From Acanthaster planci (Eukaryota; Echinodermata; Asteroidea; Valvatida; Acanthasteridae): a stretch of 52,932 nt of DNA. Positions 20,443-31,080 of the stretch are shown here, one piece after another. The number at the start of each line of letters is the position of its first letter. The first letter of the stretch is position 1. The position numbers and the translations under genes were made by a program. Where the stretch lies: contig NW_019091557.1 of the NCBI RefSeq assembly GCF_001949145.1, forward strand, positions 450,943 to 503,874, given 5' to 3'. Below the pieces are notes generated by a model. The model saw only the letters and a program-made list of their open reading frames with translations. It did no database searches and was not told where the DNA came from.

Positions 20443-21500
20443 ATGATGGACAGCAACGTCCTGAGACTGTCATCTATGACACATCTAACACTAACGAAGA
20501 TGATGCCCCCCCTTGTGACTTCTCCCCCAGCACCAATAGCCCCTTCCCCTGAGTTCACTTCCCACACCGAGACATCGACACAATGCAAGGCAGAGCCACG
20601 TGATGTAGTTCCCCAAAATCAGTCCTGTGACACTTCAAGAAATGATGTGGCAAGTGCCATAACAGCAATGGAAGACATGCTTACAAGAAGAAAGGAGAAA
20701 CTGCCCAAAAGAGAGCCTGAAGTCTTCAAAGGAAACGTGTTCAATTTTCCTGTATGGATGAACTCATTCTCTGTACTTGTGGAGCAGTGCTATCCATCTA
20801 CAACCGACCACCTGTACTACCTAGGCAGATACACCAGCGGTGAAGCTAGAGAGTGCATCAAGGAAATCCTTGCCCTGAACAGTGACAGTGCCTACCACAA
20901 GGCAAAGAAACTTCTAAGCCATATGGTAACAAGTTGCTTGCTGCAAATACCTACCGTGAAAAAATAAAAAGATGGCCAAATGTAAAGCAAGACGATGGAA
21001 AGGGACGCATAATCTGTCCAATTTCCTTTTCCAATGTGAGTCAGCTATGTCAACTTTAAGCCAATTGAAAGTTCTTGATGATCCAGCCGAGCACAAGAGG
21101 ATCATAGAGAAACTACCAAGCAAGTCCAATATAGATGGTTTCGTTTCGTTGATCAGTGGATGTATGACAAGCAAGGTGTCGAACAAGATGACTACTCACC
21201 CTTTGCTGAGCTTTGCAAGTTGTTGCCAAGGAGGCCCGTGTTGCCTGCAGTCCCGACCACCAAAGGCTAAGTGAAGAAAAAGGGGAAGATCCGAAGACCA
21301 ACAAACCCACAAAGTCAGGAACAGTAAGAACATTCACGGCCAAAACAAATGAAATACCGAGAAAGGAAGGGAATGTATCTCAAAGGGGCAGTATTCCCTC
21401 TGCAGTACCAAAAGTCCAGTCCTCGAACTGCCCACTGTGCAAGGATGAACACCAGTTGGAGTCCTGTGGTGGTTTTGCTGCTATGAAGCTGAACAAATGA
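20443..21500 (+). pseudogene. BEL-1 Gag, DUF1759-like region and zinc knuckles
   Basis: After a Pro/Ser linker, KLPKREPEVFKGNVFNFPVW then DHLYYLGRYTSGEARECI match the DUF1759 capsid-like region of BEL/Pao Gag (LPK...F-x-G...W, then YL...L-x-G-x-A). The frame shifts near 20967 and 21230. A first knuckle is CPLCKDEHQLESC. A second starts CFGCLKW at about 21530 and is completed in another frame (QYKKQCDNCGKYH). At least three frameshifts lie here. Confidence 0.85.
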
Positions 21501-21649
21501 CACGAGTTGATAAAAAGGAACGGCCTTTGCTTTGGGTGTCTCAAATGGGACACAGATGACAAGAATGCCAATATAAGAAACAATGTGACAATTGTGGCAA
21601 ATATCACCCAACGCTTTTCCATGACTACACAAAGGCCCTGCTTGAAGAG

Positions 21650-22366
21650 AAGAATGCAGACAAGAGCGACACCAAGAAAGGAGTCGTAGTTGCTGAGTCC
21701 AATGCAAATAGAGTACAGGCATTCGATGCTGGAGAAAGCTGTTCCCACACGCTCATTGTCCCAGTAGTACTGCACCACCAGAATGACCCAACTAAAAAGA
21801 TGATAGTGTATGCTCTTTTGGATGAACATTCAGATGCATGTATCATCTCTGATTCTACACTGGAACGGCTTGGCGTTGATGGTGAAGAAGTTCATCTAAG
21901 CCTCTCCACCATCCTAGCCAAGGGAACAATTTCATCTAGAAAGGTGCATGGACTGATAGTGAAGGGCCTGTCGCAAGACACAGAGATAGTCAATGCAAAT
22001 CGTCAACAAATCACAAGATCCGAAACCGTAAAGGAGTGGCCCCACCTGAGGCATATCGCCAACCTGCTACCTCCCCACTTAAGTGAAAATGAGATTGGGC
22101 TGTTGATAGGCTGCAATGCGACCCATGCTATCAAGCCCAGAGATGTCGTTGATGGAAAGGAAGATGACCCATATGCAGTGCGAACAGTCCTAGGATGGGG
22201 AGTTGTAGGAAAGATGCACCGTGCCAGTAACCACAATACTGCCAGTGGATTTTCAACCTCATCACACAAGTCACAACACCACTTTGCATTTCGCACTCAA
22301 GTGAAGGAAATGGGCCCCCTTCAAGTCAGCCAAATGTTTGAGCTGGAATTCATTGAGACACACTGA
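21650..22366 (+). pseudogene. BEL-1 A17-type protease region
   Basis: The frame reads VYALLDEHSDACIISDSTLE, corresponding to the BEL/Pao protease active site. There the Asp is often followed by D/E-Q-S rather than T-G-S, so the lack of DTG is probably native. Further on, ENEIGLLIGCNATHAIKPRD and GWGVVGK match the conserved text between protease and RT in this family. One frame is open for 188 codons (21800-22366), the best preserved part of the element. Confidence 0.83.
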
Positions 22367-23120
22367 TGAGAAGGTCTCCCTAGACGATCAGAGATTCATG
22401 CAGGAGGTGAAAGATGGAATCCACAGACAAGAGGACGGGCACCTCCAGATGCCAGTTCCCTTCAAAACAGACAAAGTCCTGCTCCCCAACAACAAGCCCA
22501 TGGCACTTAGATGGCTAAACAAGCTGAAGACAAAGATGTTGAGTAATCAGAAGTTTCGGGGTGACTATGTGGCATTCATGGATGACATCTTGAAAAAAAA
22601 GGGCTACGCACAAAGAGTTCCTGAAGACGAGCTCAACCTAGATGATGGAGCGGTGTGGTACATCCCTCATCACAGGGTGTATCATCCAAAGAAGCTAGGC
22701 AAAATGAGGATAGTCTTTGACTGCAGTGCTGAGTTTGAGGGTGAAGTGTTGAACAGACACCTACTGCAAGGACCTGGCATGACCAACAACCTTGTTGGCG
22801 TCCTGTGTCGATTTTGAAAGGACCATGTTGCTTCCCCTGCGACTTTGAAGGTACAGTATGTTCCGCCAAGTAGGTGTCAACGTTGAAGATCGAAACTACC
22901 TGAGATTCATGTGGTGGCTGGGAGGCGACATGAACAGGCCGCTGAATGAATATCACATGACAGTGCACTTGTTTGGAGCGAATTCTTCCCCAGCATGTGC
23001 AAACTTTGCCATGAAGTGTGCTGCTGACACATATGAAGATAGTTGTGGGATGGCAGCTGCTGATTTCGTACGAAAGGACTTCTTACGTCGATGATGGACT
23101 CAAGTCAGTCTCAACAACCA
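22338..23120 (+). pseudogene. BEL-1 reverse transcriptase
   Basis: BEL/Pao RT text is clear: MPVPFKTDKVLLPNNKPMAL, WYIPHHRVYHPKKLGKMRIV, FDCSAEF, LNRHLLQGPGMTNNLVGVL, then CDFEG (motif A Asp at 22841-22843), VGVNVEDRNYLRFMWW and YHMTVHLFGANSSPACANFA. The YVDD box is present at 23084-23095 but in a frame shifted from the text before it. A stop falls at about 22816 and a frameshift inside motif A at about 22855. Catalytic residues survive although the frame does not. Confidence 0.92.
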
Positions 23121-23355
23121 AAGAAGCCTGAAGTTGATCAAAAACAGCAGACAACTGTGTCAGCAGAGTGGATTCCGTGTTCATAAGTACATCTCCAATG
23201 ACAAAATGGTTCTGAATGCTATACCTGTTGCTGAGCGTACTTAGGATGTCCAAAACGTTGATGTGTTCTTGGAGAATCTTCCCATTGAGCGTACTGTACT
23301 CTAGGCGTGTAGTGGTGCGTGGAATCTGATACATTCCAATTCAGAGTTCACTTCA

Positions 23356-23954
23356 GTGACAAGCCACCCACTCGTCGTGGAAATCATGTCAAGTATAAGT
23401 TCTATATTTGACCCCCTTGATCTTGTAGCACCAGTGTTGCTTGTCGGAAAGCGCATCCTTCAAACCTTGTGTCATGACGGGTATGCACGGGATGACCCAA
23501 TATCCGAGGAAATCAGAGCAAAGTGGGAAAAGTGGAGAATTAATATCCAGCACTTGGCATCGATGGAGATCCCACAATGCTTCAAGCCTGAAACCTTTGA
23601 TGCCGTTCAGTCTGCAGAACTCAACACTTTTCAGATGCCAGTAGCGAAGGCTACGGTCAGTGCAGCTACTTGAGGCTGATAGATGAGAAAGGAAGAGTTG
23701 GCACGAGCCTGGTGATGGGAAAGTCTCGAGTAACTCCATCAACATCAGTAACCATCCCTCGACTGGAGCTCACAGCAGCTGTCACCTCAGTGAAAGTCAG
23801 CACATTCCTCATGGAGGAACTTGAGTACAGTGGCGTGACTGAATTTTTCTACTCTGACAGCACAGTGGTGCTGGGCTATATTGCAAACAACAGCAAGTTG
23901 CTTTTTTGTTGCCAACCACATACAGAAGATCCGAGATCACACCACACCCAATGA
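23356..23954 (+). pseudogene. BEL-1 post-RT (PF05380-like) and RNase H
   Basis: VEIMSSISSIFDPLDLVAPV with GKRILQTLCHD is the conserved segment after the RT in BEL/Pao (the Pao retrotransposon peptidase family model). RNase H follows: an SDASSEGYG motif with Asp at 23634-23636, in a shifted frame, then TIPRLELTAAVTS with the Glu and FYSDSTVVLGYI with the Asp. A frameshift near 23620 and another near 23900 break it. Confidence 0.88.
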
Positions 23955-24039
23955 TTGGTGACATATTGACACTAACATCAACCCAGCTGATGCTGCTTCT
24001 CGAAGCCTTTCTACTGAGTCTCTTATTAACAGCAAGCTC

Positions 24040-25440
24040 TTGTGGAAGGGCCCTGATTTCTTGCAAAAAGGTGAAACCCCTCTGCCCAATCCAGAGCATA
24101 TGGAGCCTAGTCCAAATGATCCTGAGGTGAAGAGGGCTTCTGCATTCAATGTGCAAGCTAAAGCTCAGCACTACCCTAGCATGCTAGAAAGATTCAAGTA
24201 TTTCTCCAACTTGTTTTGCCTGAAACGAGCTGTGGCATTGTGCCGGCGTTACCTGAAGAAGATCAAAGATCACTGTCTGAAAGCATCTGCTTCTGGATTC
24301 GATGCCAGTTCCCCCCTCACCGTAGACGAGTTGCAGCAGGCAGAACAAATGATACTAAGGATGGTACAAGAGGAAGCCTTCCCAAAGGAAATTCAGGCCC
24401 TCAGCAAAACTAATGGAGACCAGCGTTGCCTAGGGAACCCCCTGAGCAAGAGCAGCCCTCTGTATATGCTTGGCCTAATCATAGATGAAAACCAGCTACT
24501 TAGAGTTGGTGGACGCATAAATCATGCCTTGCTACATAACGAGATCAAGCATCCCATCCTGCTACCACGTCATGGTCATGTAACTGACCTTCTGATCGAA
24601 TATTACCAAATTCAGTGCAGCCATTCTGGACATGGGATGACCCTAAATAACATTTGACAAGCCGGATTTGGATAGTTGACACCAGAGCATCTGTTACAAG
24701 CCATATCTGGAAGTGTGTCATCTGCCGCAAGGTGCACCCTGTGAGCAAAAGATGGCTGAACTACGGTACGACAGACTGGATCCATCCCGCCATTTACATA
24801 CAGTGCAGTTGATTTCTTTGGCCCCTTTGTGATTAAAGAAGGAAGGAAAGATCCGAAACGTTGGGGAGTTATCTTCAGTTGTATGGCATCCCGTACAGTT
24901 CATATCGAGACAGCAAATTCCCTTAGCACGGATTCCTTTCTGAACGCCTACTGAAGGTTCACTTGCAGAAGAGGCCCGGGGAGACAGCTACGATCTGACG
25001 GAGGTACAAACTTCGTTGGTGGAAAAAATTAACTTGACAACGCTCTTGCTGAGATGGATCAGTCCATCCTGAAAGACAGCTGTGATTGGGTGAAGTTCAA
25101 CATGAATGTTTCCACCGCTGGTCACATGGCAGGAGCCTGGGAGCAGATGATTCGTTCAATCAAGAATGCCTTCTCGGCCTTGTTGCGGTAGCATGGGCAA
25201 CAATTAGATGATGAGCTGTTGAGGACCCTCATGACCGAAGCCGTAGCAATTGGAAACAGTCGACCTCTCACATGCGTCGACACAAGTGCACCAGATATCC
25301 CAGAACCACTAACACCGACTCAACTCCTGACATAGAAGGAAAGAGCAGTGCTTCCCCCACCAGGAGTCTTCATCCAACAAGACGTCTATTGTAGATGTAG
25401 ATGGCGTAGAGTTCAGTACCTCATCAATGAGTTTTGGTCA
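24040..25440 (+). pseudogene. BEL-1 integrase
   Basis: The long first frame (24040-24657) has the pre-integrase helices and the H2C2-type zinc region (LLRVGGRINHALLHNEIKHP, then CSHSGHG). The core follows with many stops: AVDFFGPFV (Asp 24811-24813), [21 protein letters not shown] (Asp 24997-24999) and AGHMAGAWEQMIRSIKNAF (Glu 25141-25143). D,D,E are all retained. Stops at about 24945, 25030, 25190 and 25335 rule out function. The C-terminal end near 25400 reads into the [11 protein letters not shown]-type family ending. Confidence 0.9.
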
Positions 25441-25742
25441 TGAAGAAGACAAGGAAGGTCAAACTGCAGGTGGGTCGATCCATTTTAGAGAGACCAATCC
25501 ACAAACTGGTGTTGCTTATGCGCCGGGGAGTCCCAGACTTGGAGCCAAACAACAAATGAACTTTCATCTAACTTTGACACCAGATGCCAGCCTGGATGCT
25601 TCATAAGTGACTGTATTCATGTGCATGGGAGTTTTTTTGCCAAGTTTAGACTTTTTCGTGCTTGTGTAACCTTCATTTTATCTGTTGAAAAACTGTTGAT
25701 TATCAATTAAGAGTAATTTGATGTATCAAATTAGGGGAACCA

Positions 25743-26181
25743 TGTGACGGTAGCGGCCTGCTACGTACATTCCTGCCACATGGTGGCGCTGTTGCGCAAA
25801 CTACACTTTTCCATGACCACGTTTTTAGCAGACATCGTTGGTAAATTTTGACTCGAACCCTGAAGTTTTCTCTCATAACCCGACCTAAGGACAGAGTTTT
25901 TACGTGAACCATAGTGAACTATCGCCAACCATCATGAATCATCGTGACACCTGTGAATTCATGAATGCCTTGACATATGTGAAATCCCTTAAATACCAGA
26001 ACACTAGTGAAATCCCATTATTGGCATAATTCCTGTGAAGGCTATCATGTGAAACCTTGTGAACCTGTATTAAAGAACTCAAGCTCGTTAAATACACAAT
26101 TAGTCAACTTGAACTTAGAACTTTCATTGAACTCAGACAATCAAGGGAACTTTATAGAGCAATTAACCGAAAACCGCCACA
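25743..26181 (+). repeat. BEL-1 3' LTR
   Basis: Matches the 5' LTR over its length, with an 8-bp insertion near the end and a 2-bp one in the middle. A short purine run (aggggaa) precedes it as candidate polypurine tract. Followed by gtgat. Confidence 0.95.
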
Positions 26182-26186
26182 GTGAT

Positions 26187-26605
26187 TGTTTAATGTCTTA
26201 CTGCCCCTGCGTAGCAGGTCGTGGCTGCCCCACTTCAATTTTGTCTACACTCAATATAACGGGATCAAAACTACCAGTCATGTACTACATATTACTGCTG
26301 AAAGCTTGCACGTATAACTGTTTGTTGTGAACTTGTTTTGAAAGAGGAACTCGAGCGGCGCCTGGTATCCCTCTGGCTACTGTTGAGTGTTTTTGATCCG
26401 TAAACACCACGTCATCGCATACACAAGTTTTACGCTGCCATTTGCTGTTTTAGTGGGTATTGTTTGTTTACTCCCTGTTACCATGCATGTGCCCCTTGGG
26501 TGACACAATCATGTCAGAGCAACATACCTTCGCAGGTTCACAGCTGGATATATATGTAGATTTGTGAACTCAATCACATTGATACAGTGCAAGTAAAGAC
26601 AAAAG
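26187..26605. other. Spacer before gypsy-2
   Basis: No gene seen. With the DNA left of 19540 it forms the pre-insertion site of BEL-1. It may contain the undetected leader or LTR of gypsy-2. Confidence 0.45.
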
Positions 26606-27530
26606 ATGAACACATCAAATGTTTGTGTGATAACCCAAACATGCTGGAGGACACCAGTGCTTCATGAATTGGAAATGAATCGTCAGGAAACTGAGCAACT
26701 GTGCAAGTCATTTACTGACTCAATAACTGATGCTTCAAAGAGACCACCTGTTCAACTCAGACTCAAGCTTCCAGATTTCCATAAGCTTGGGGACAGTGAC
26801 AACATATCCTGTTATCTGGCAACATTCAAACGCTTAGCCTCTGGAGCAAAGAAGCCAAGGCAGAAATGGCCTAGACTCCTGGAGCCGTATCTGACTGGGA
26901 AGGCACAAAAAGTCTACAGTCTGACTGAGAATGACTAGTTAGACTTCGACAAAATAGTGTCAGCAATTGAGAGGAGATATTTCCGTACGCCGGAGTCATA
27001 GCGACAGCTCTTCAAATCTGATCAGAAAAAAGCAGACGAGACCTTTGAGGATTTCGCAGCAAGACTGGAACTGTACTTCAACAAATAAGAATTGAAACAC
27101 TGTTGTCATCTGGTAATGATTGACCAATTCCTGTCGACCATCAGGAGTGATGTACTCCGTTTGAAATTGCAAGAGCGCAAACTACAGACAGTGGGTGAAG
27201 TTGCCAGGGCAGCGGATGAATATTTGCTACATCAGCATTTGCATCCCATCCCTCCCCCATCTATGACCAAAGCCACTAACCCACAGCCTTCAACTTCAAC
27301 AAATAAACCATCCCGCCACTCAGTAAACCAGTGGCCCCACAGAGTAAACAGCACAGACCAGGACAATTCACGAGTGTTTGTTATCGTTCGAACAGATTGG
27401 TCACAGGGTACAAGAGTGGATCCCCTCCCTCCCTTCCTGTGCAGACAAGCCCTCAGTCATCAGTCAAGCCGTCACCATCCCTGGCCAAGCCTGAGAGCAA
27501 ACCTTCTGCGAACAAGATGAACCTGGTGCA
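26606..27530 (+). pseudogene. gypsy-2 Gag, SCAN-like capsid
   Basis: After about 45 residues the frame reads KLPDFHKLGDSDNISCYLAT, then KWPRLLEPYLTGKAQKVYSL. Beyond in-frame stops come FEDFAARLELYF and VMIDQFLSTIRSD, ending with TVGEVARAADEYLL. This is the SCAN-like capsid text of Ty3/gypsy Gag: F...D...F...FE, W...L...L-G-A, then a major-homology-like QFL segment. Stops occur at 26936-26938, near 27000 and near 27088. A Pro/Ser/Thr-rich linker follows without a clear zinc knuckle. Confidence 0.85.
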
Positions 27531-27546
27531 GACAACGTCCCCCCAG

Positions 27547-27635
27547 AGGAGTTGCCCACTCATTGAAGTGACAGTCCATGGAGAGAGTGTCATGGCATTG
27601 ACCATGGCTCATCAAGCAAGCAAGGCATTCATATA
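27547..27635 (+). pseudogene. gypsy-2 protease N-terminal stub
   Basis: CPLIEVTVHGESVMAL matches the strand preceding the gypsy retropepsin active site (V-x-V-x-G-x-x-V-x-A-L-x-D-T-G). The text breaks just where DTG would follow. The LINE sequence begins within about 60 bases. The protease was probably cut here. Confidence 0.6.
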
Positions 27636-27646
27636 TAAGGGATTTC

Positions 27647-28656
27647 TTGGGTACTGCTTTAGCAGAGGTACTAAAACGATTTTGGACCTATGTAAAACAG
27701 CTGAACAAAGAAAGTTATGGAATTGCTGACCTGGAAAGGGATGGAACAATGGTCACTGAGGACGTGGAAAAGGCCAGTGTTTTAAATCAACAGTTCAAGA
27801 GTGTTTTCACTAAGGAGGGGGAAGGAGATGTTCCATCTTTGGGCACCAGCCCTTATAACCAAATTGGTCATCTGAGCATTACAAAAGACGGGATCATTAA
27901 GCTGTTGAGGGAACTTAATGTAAATAAATCACCTGGACCCGACGGCATTCCATCGTGGTTCCTAAAGATGGGGGCACAAGAGTTGGCCAGCCCTCTTCAA
28001 GATCTGTTCCAGTCTTCAATCAACACTGGATTTGTACCGAAGGAGGCTTACATAGCACCCATCTTCAAAAAAGGAAACAGAAACTGTCCCACTAATTACC
28101 GGCCTGTCTCTTTGACTTGGGTCATGTGCAAGGTAATGAGGCACATCATCCACAGTCATGTCATGAAACACCTGGATAACGAGAAGATTCTTACGGACTG
28201 CCAACATGGTTTCCGGGCTAAAAGATCAACTGAAACTCGACTCATCTTGACAATCAGTGATATTAGTAAGGAATTAAACAACAACAACCTGGTTCATGTT
28301 GCATTGCTGGATTTCACCAAAGCATTTGATAAAGTTCCCCACCGTCGTCTATTAGTGAAGGTGCATTATTATGGTCTAGGAGGAGAAATTACCACTTGGT
28401 CGGAAAATTTCTTGCCAATGTGTCATTGTCAAGGGGCATTTCTCACCCCTGCATTGGTAACATCTGGAGTGCCTCAGGGACTGTGACAGGGCCTCTTTGG
28501 TTCTTATTGTACATCAGTGATATGCAAAACAACATCACCTCCAAGACCAGACTATTTGCAGATGACTGCATCCTCAACACACCAGTGTCAGCAGACCAAG
28601 ATACAAGTGCACTTCAGCATGATCTGCAATCACTAGAACGCTGGCAGGACACCTAG
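27647..28656 (+). pseudogene. LINE reverse transcriptase, fingers and palm
   Basis: FWTYVKQLNKESYGIADL and NQQFKSVFTKE precede the RT. The RT shows NVNKSPGPDGIPSWFLK, APIFKKGNRNCPTNYRPVSL, HGFRAKRSTET, VALLDFTKAFDKVPH (motif A Asp) and SGVPQG. A frameshift or stop at 28484-28486 moves the rest to another frame, with TVTGPLWFLLYISDM and LFADDCIL (the FADD box with both catalytic Asp). The arrangement is that of CR1/Jockey-group RT. Catalytic residues are intact but the frame is not. Confidence 0.93.
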
Positions 28657-28696
28657 ATGATGGACTTTAATCCCAATAAGTTTTATACAATAACAA

Positions 28697-29350
28697 TTGA
28701 GGAACCCACCTCAAGACTCCTACATCTTTTGTGGCTGCAAGCTGGATTGTGTGGCATCCCACCCATATCTCGGAGTACATATCTCTAACACTCTAAGTTG
28801 GAATGTACACACCCAAGAAGTTGTCTCCAAAGCCCAAAGGGTTCAAAATGTCATCAGAAGAAACCTTTGGAGTTGTGACATAAAAGTCAAGGCAACTGCA
28901 TATTCGACACTAGTGAGACCTGTGCTTGAGTATGCAACGGCTGCGTGGGATCCCTCTACTAAAACCAATATACAATCATTGGAAAGAGTTCAACGGCAGG
29001 CTGCCAGATTTTGTACCAACAACTACAGTAGGGTCAAGGGCTCTGTAACTAATGCCCTAAATAAGCTGGGTTGGGAAACCCTCCAGTCAAGTAGGAGAAA
29101 CCAGAGACTTTGTATGCTCTACAAGATGAAATACGGATTGGTTGACGTTAACCTAGATGAGTTCGTCCAGCCTAACACAAGGAAAACTAGGGGAAATGAT
29201 CAAAAATTTCTACGAATTTGTCATAAGTCTAAGGCATTCCAGGAGTCATTTTTTGTTTCCACTATAAAAGACCGGAACAATCTACCCGCTGTCGTTGTAA
29301 ATAGTTCTTCACTGGATGTATTCAAATCCAAGCTACAGCAACACCGCTAA
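28697..29350 (+). pseudogene. LINE reverse transcriptase, thumb and C-terminal region
   Basis: The frame starts after a stop near 28654 and reads YLGVHISNTLSWNVHTQEVV, LVRPVLEYATAAWDP, then LERVQRQAARF and LGWETLQSSRRNQRLCMLYK. This is the well-known post-RT text shared by CR1, L2 and Jockey LINEs. The 217-codon frame ends naturally with taa at 29348-29350, 75 bases before the 3' repeat. It is better preserved than the surrounding LTR elements, so the LINE is probably younger. Confidence 0.92.
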
Positions 29351-29424
29351 AATGATTTGGTCTAGTCATTCCATACGCAGTGCGCTTTCCAGAAGTTAGC
29401 GTGGATGTGTCTTGCTGACCAAAT

Positions 29425-29444
29425 CATTCAGATTCAGATTCTGG
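29425..29444 (+). repeat. LINE 3' tail microsatellite
   Basis: Short tandem ATTCAG units (cattcagattcagattctgg) end the LINE and mark its 3' boundary. Confidence 0.6.
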
Positions 29445-29446
29445 TT

Positions 29447-29835
29447 CGGAGCACAGGACAGTGGCAGCAACGGCAGCAGCAAAGACAACACAAATCTCAT
29501 CAAGAGTCAAAAAATGCAAAAAAGCACCTGTATCTAGTCTTATTAAGGGAAAAAACTCAGCATGCACTACAGGGCACAAACAATTCAGAAAGCTATGTAC
29601 TCGAAGAGGGCAGGAATAATGAAAGCCAGTACTGGAGATCAAAGCCGCCACCAGTGAAGCTAAACAATCACATTTGTGTACACATGCATCATTCAGAATT
29701 AAGTTTCAAATACATTTCTTTGTTTTATTGTGTCCCCTGCAATGCCTTCTTCTTAGATTCACTTATCCTCTGCTTAGCGCTTGTTTAAAGCATAGACGGT
29801 CATTTTCAGATATTTTTGGCATAGACTAGTGGCAT
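29447..29835. other. Unassigned spacer
   Basis: Between the LINE end and the resumed gypsy RT. A CAG/CAA-rich patch (about 29460-29500) is present. No recognisable gypsy text was seen, so the missing protease-RT part was lost or replaced. Confidence 0.4.
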
Positions 29836-30655
29836 CTCTGATGATATCTGCTACTCTAATTCCGTGCAATGACACTTCGATGACCTTTGCGACACTCTGA
29901 CAAGGCTGCGCACAGCTGGCCTAACAGTGAACTTTGAAAAATGCAGCTTTGCCTGCAGAGAAATGTTGTACTTGGGCCATATTGTCAGTTGCGATGGCCT
30001 ACAACCCAACCCAGACATCGTCACCATGATCCTCAACTATCCTGTATCTCACATGCTGAAGCAACTTCAGCATTTCCTCAGGATGGTTGGCTGGTACCAG
30101 AAATTTATTCCAAACTTCACGGACATCGCGGAGCCACTTCGCCAGTTGCGACGGAAGAACATTAATTGGTGTTGGTCCCTAGCTTGCCATCTAGTGTTGG
30201 ACTACCTCAGAAATGCATTAACCTCCAAACCAATCCTGGGTTACCCTGTGATGGATCAACTTTTCTCTGTGCACACCAATGCAAGTGACATTTGTCTGGG
30301 GGGCCGTCCTCCTCCAAAAGCAAGAGTCTGGCCTCAAGACCCTCACCTATGCCAGTAGAGCTCTCACCCCGGTTGAGCGCATTTACAGTACTACCAAGAA
30401 AGAATGCCTAGCAGTCATCTGGGCCCTTGAAAAGTGCGTCCCTACCTCGAGGGCCAACACTGCCGCGTTGTGACAGATCATCAAACACTTTGCTGGCTGT
30501 CTTGTAAGGCTAAACAAACTGGCCGTCTAGCCCGTTGGGTCCTCAGGTTGCAGAACTTTGTGTTAGATGTGGTTTACCAACCCGGTTCACTTCACTGTGT
30601 CCCTGATGCCCTATCTAGACTAGAGGAAACACAGAATGTTGTCGGAGTCATATGA
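29836..30655 (+). pseudogene. gypsy-2 RT C-terminal half and RNase H
   Basis: The text resumes at motif C, where ISDDICYS stands in place of Y-x-DD-I-x-x-YS. It continues with LTRLRTAGLTVNFEKCSF, YLGHIVS and FLRMVGWYQKFIPNFTDIAE. RNase H shows SVHTNASD (N where the family has D), YASRALTPVE, KKECLAVIWALEK (Glu kept), RVVTDHQTLCWL (Asp kept) and VPDALSRL (Asp kept). Frames change at about 30290 and 30440, and tga at 30653-30655 closes the last one. The PHD-like module follows in this same last frame. Confidence 0.9.
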
Positions 30656-30754
30656 ACTGACCCAGATTTGCTGACCCGGGTGCCCGTTGGTATGATGTCT
30701 CCTTCTGATACTTCATACCGTGCTGGCGTGGACAGCCCTACTCCAATATCACTC

Positions 30755-30987
30755 TGTGCGGCTGCTCTATGCTCTGATCCTCAAGATGAGTTGATCAGTT
30801 AGATCCAGTGTAACGATTGTGATGCCTGGCTCCACCAGACTTGTGTCCACATTCAACCCAAGCGTGCTGCCTCCATGGCAAAGTATTCTTGTCCAGCATG
30901 TCGGAAACGCCACTGGGAATATCACAAAGAGCTTGAGTGGGCCAATGTCCATTCCTCTGATGAGACCCTGCCAACCACCCTCTTGTG
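30755..30987 (+). pseudogene. PHD-finger-like module in the gypsy-2 polyprotein
   Basis: In the same frame as the end of RNase H, the cysteines and histidine are spaced C-x4-C-x12-C-x2-C-x4-H-x2-C-x15-C-x2-C. The codons start at 30755, 30770, 30809, 30818, 30833, 30842, 30890 and 30899. The segment CNDCDAWLHQTC, with Trp two before His, and CPAC are diagnostic of the second half of a PHD finger. One in-frame tag at 30800-30802 lies between the second and third cysteines. The first pair has an x4 spacing instead of the usual x1-2. PHD fingers read histone tails, so an element carrying one could aim at chromatin, which is inference. The frame ends tga at 30985-30987. Confidence 0.7.
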
Positions 30988-31080
30988 ACAAGCTCTGATC
31001 TGCACAAATCACGGATGCCCATTTGCTGCCCTTGATTCAGTTTCTGAAGGTGAACCACAAACATCTTCAGCTGAAAATAA

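Larger units (their letters stand above)
19545..26181 (+). mobile_element. Full-length BEL/Pao retrotransposon (BEL-1), inactivated
   Basis: LTRs of 431 and 439 bp begin TGTGACGG and end CCGCCACA. The 5-bp repeat gtgat flanks the element at 19540-19544 and 26182-26186, the target-duplication size usual for BEL/Pao. Inside, the order is Gag (coiled coil and DUF1759-type), CCHC knuckles, A17-like protease, RT, RNase H and integrase. By eye the LTRs differ by about 25 substitutions plus three or four indels, roughly 6%, so insertion is old. Many stops and frameshifts interrupt the coding region. Confidence 0.95.
27640..29446 (+). mobile_element. 5'-truncated non-LTR retrotransposon (CR1/Jockey group)
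   Basis: Only the RT domain and 3' end of a LINE are present. There is no endonuclease and no ORF1. The 3' end carries a short ATTCAG repeat (29425-29444), as in CR1/L2-like LINEs with microsatellite tails instead of poly(A). Truncation at the 5' side is typical of target-primed insertion. Clear target duplications were not found. Confidence 0.85.
26606..30987 (+). mobile_element. Ty3/gypsy remnant (gypsy-2) with nested LINE and PHD-like module
   Basis: Gag and the first part of protease lie left of a LINE. The RT palm end, RNase H and a PHD-finger-like segment lie right of it. The RT N-terminal half is missing, so a deletion accompanied or followed the LINE insertion. No integrase belonging to this copy was found. 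The next recognisable text (31081) is the protease of a different element. Confidence 0.8.

Noticed and set aside
21315-21829. Long minus-strand frames (135 and 149 codons) over BEL-1 Gag/protease
   Set aside because: Antisense shadows of clear BEL-1 coding text; hydrophobic composition typical of reverse-complement frames.
21800-21860. BEL-1 protease lacking DTG as an inactivating mutation
   Set aside because: The LLD-E-x-S-D pattern is usual for some BEL/Pao proteases, so the absence of DTG is probably native.
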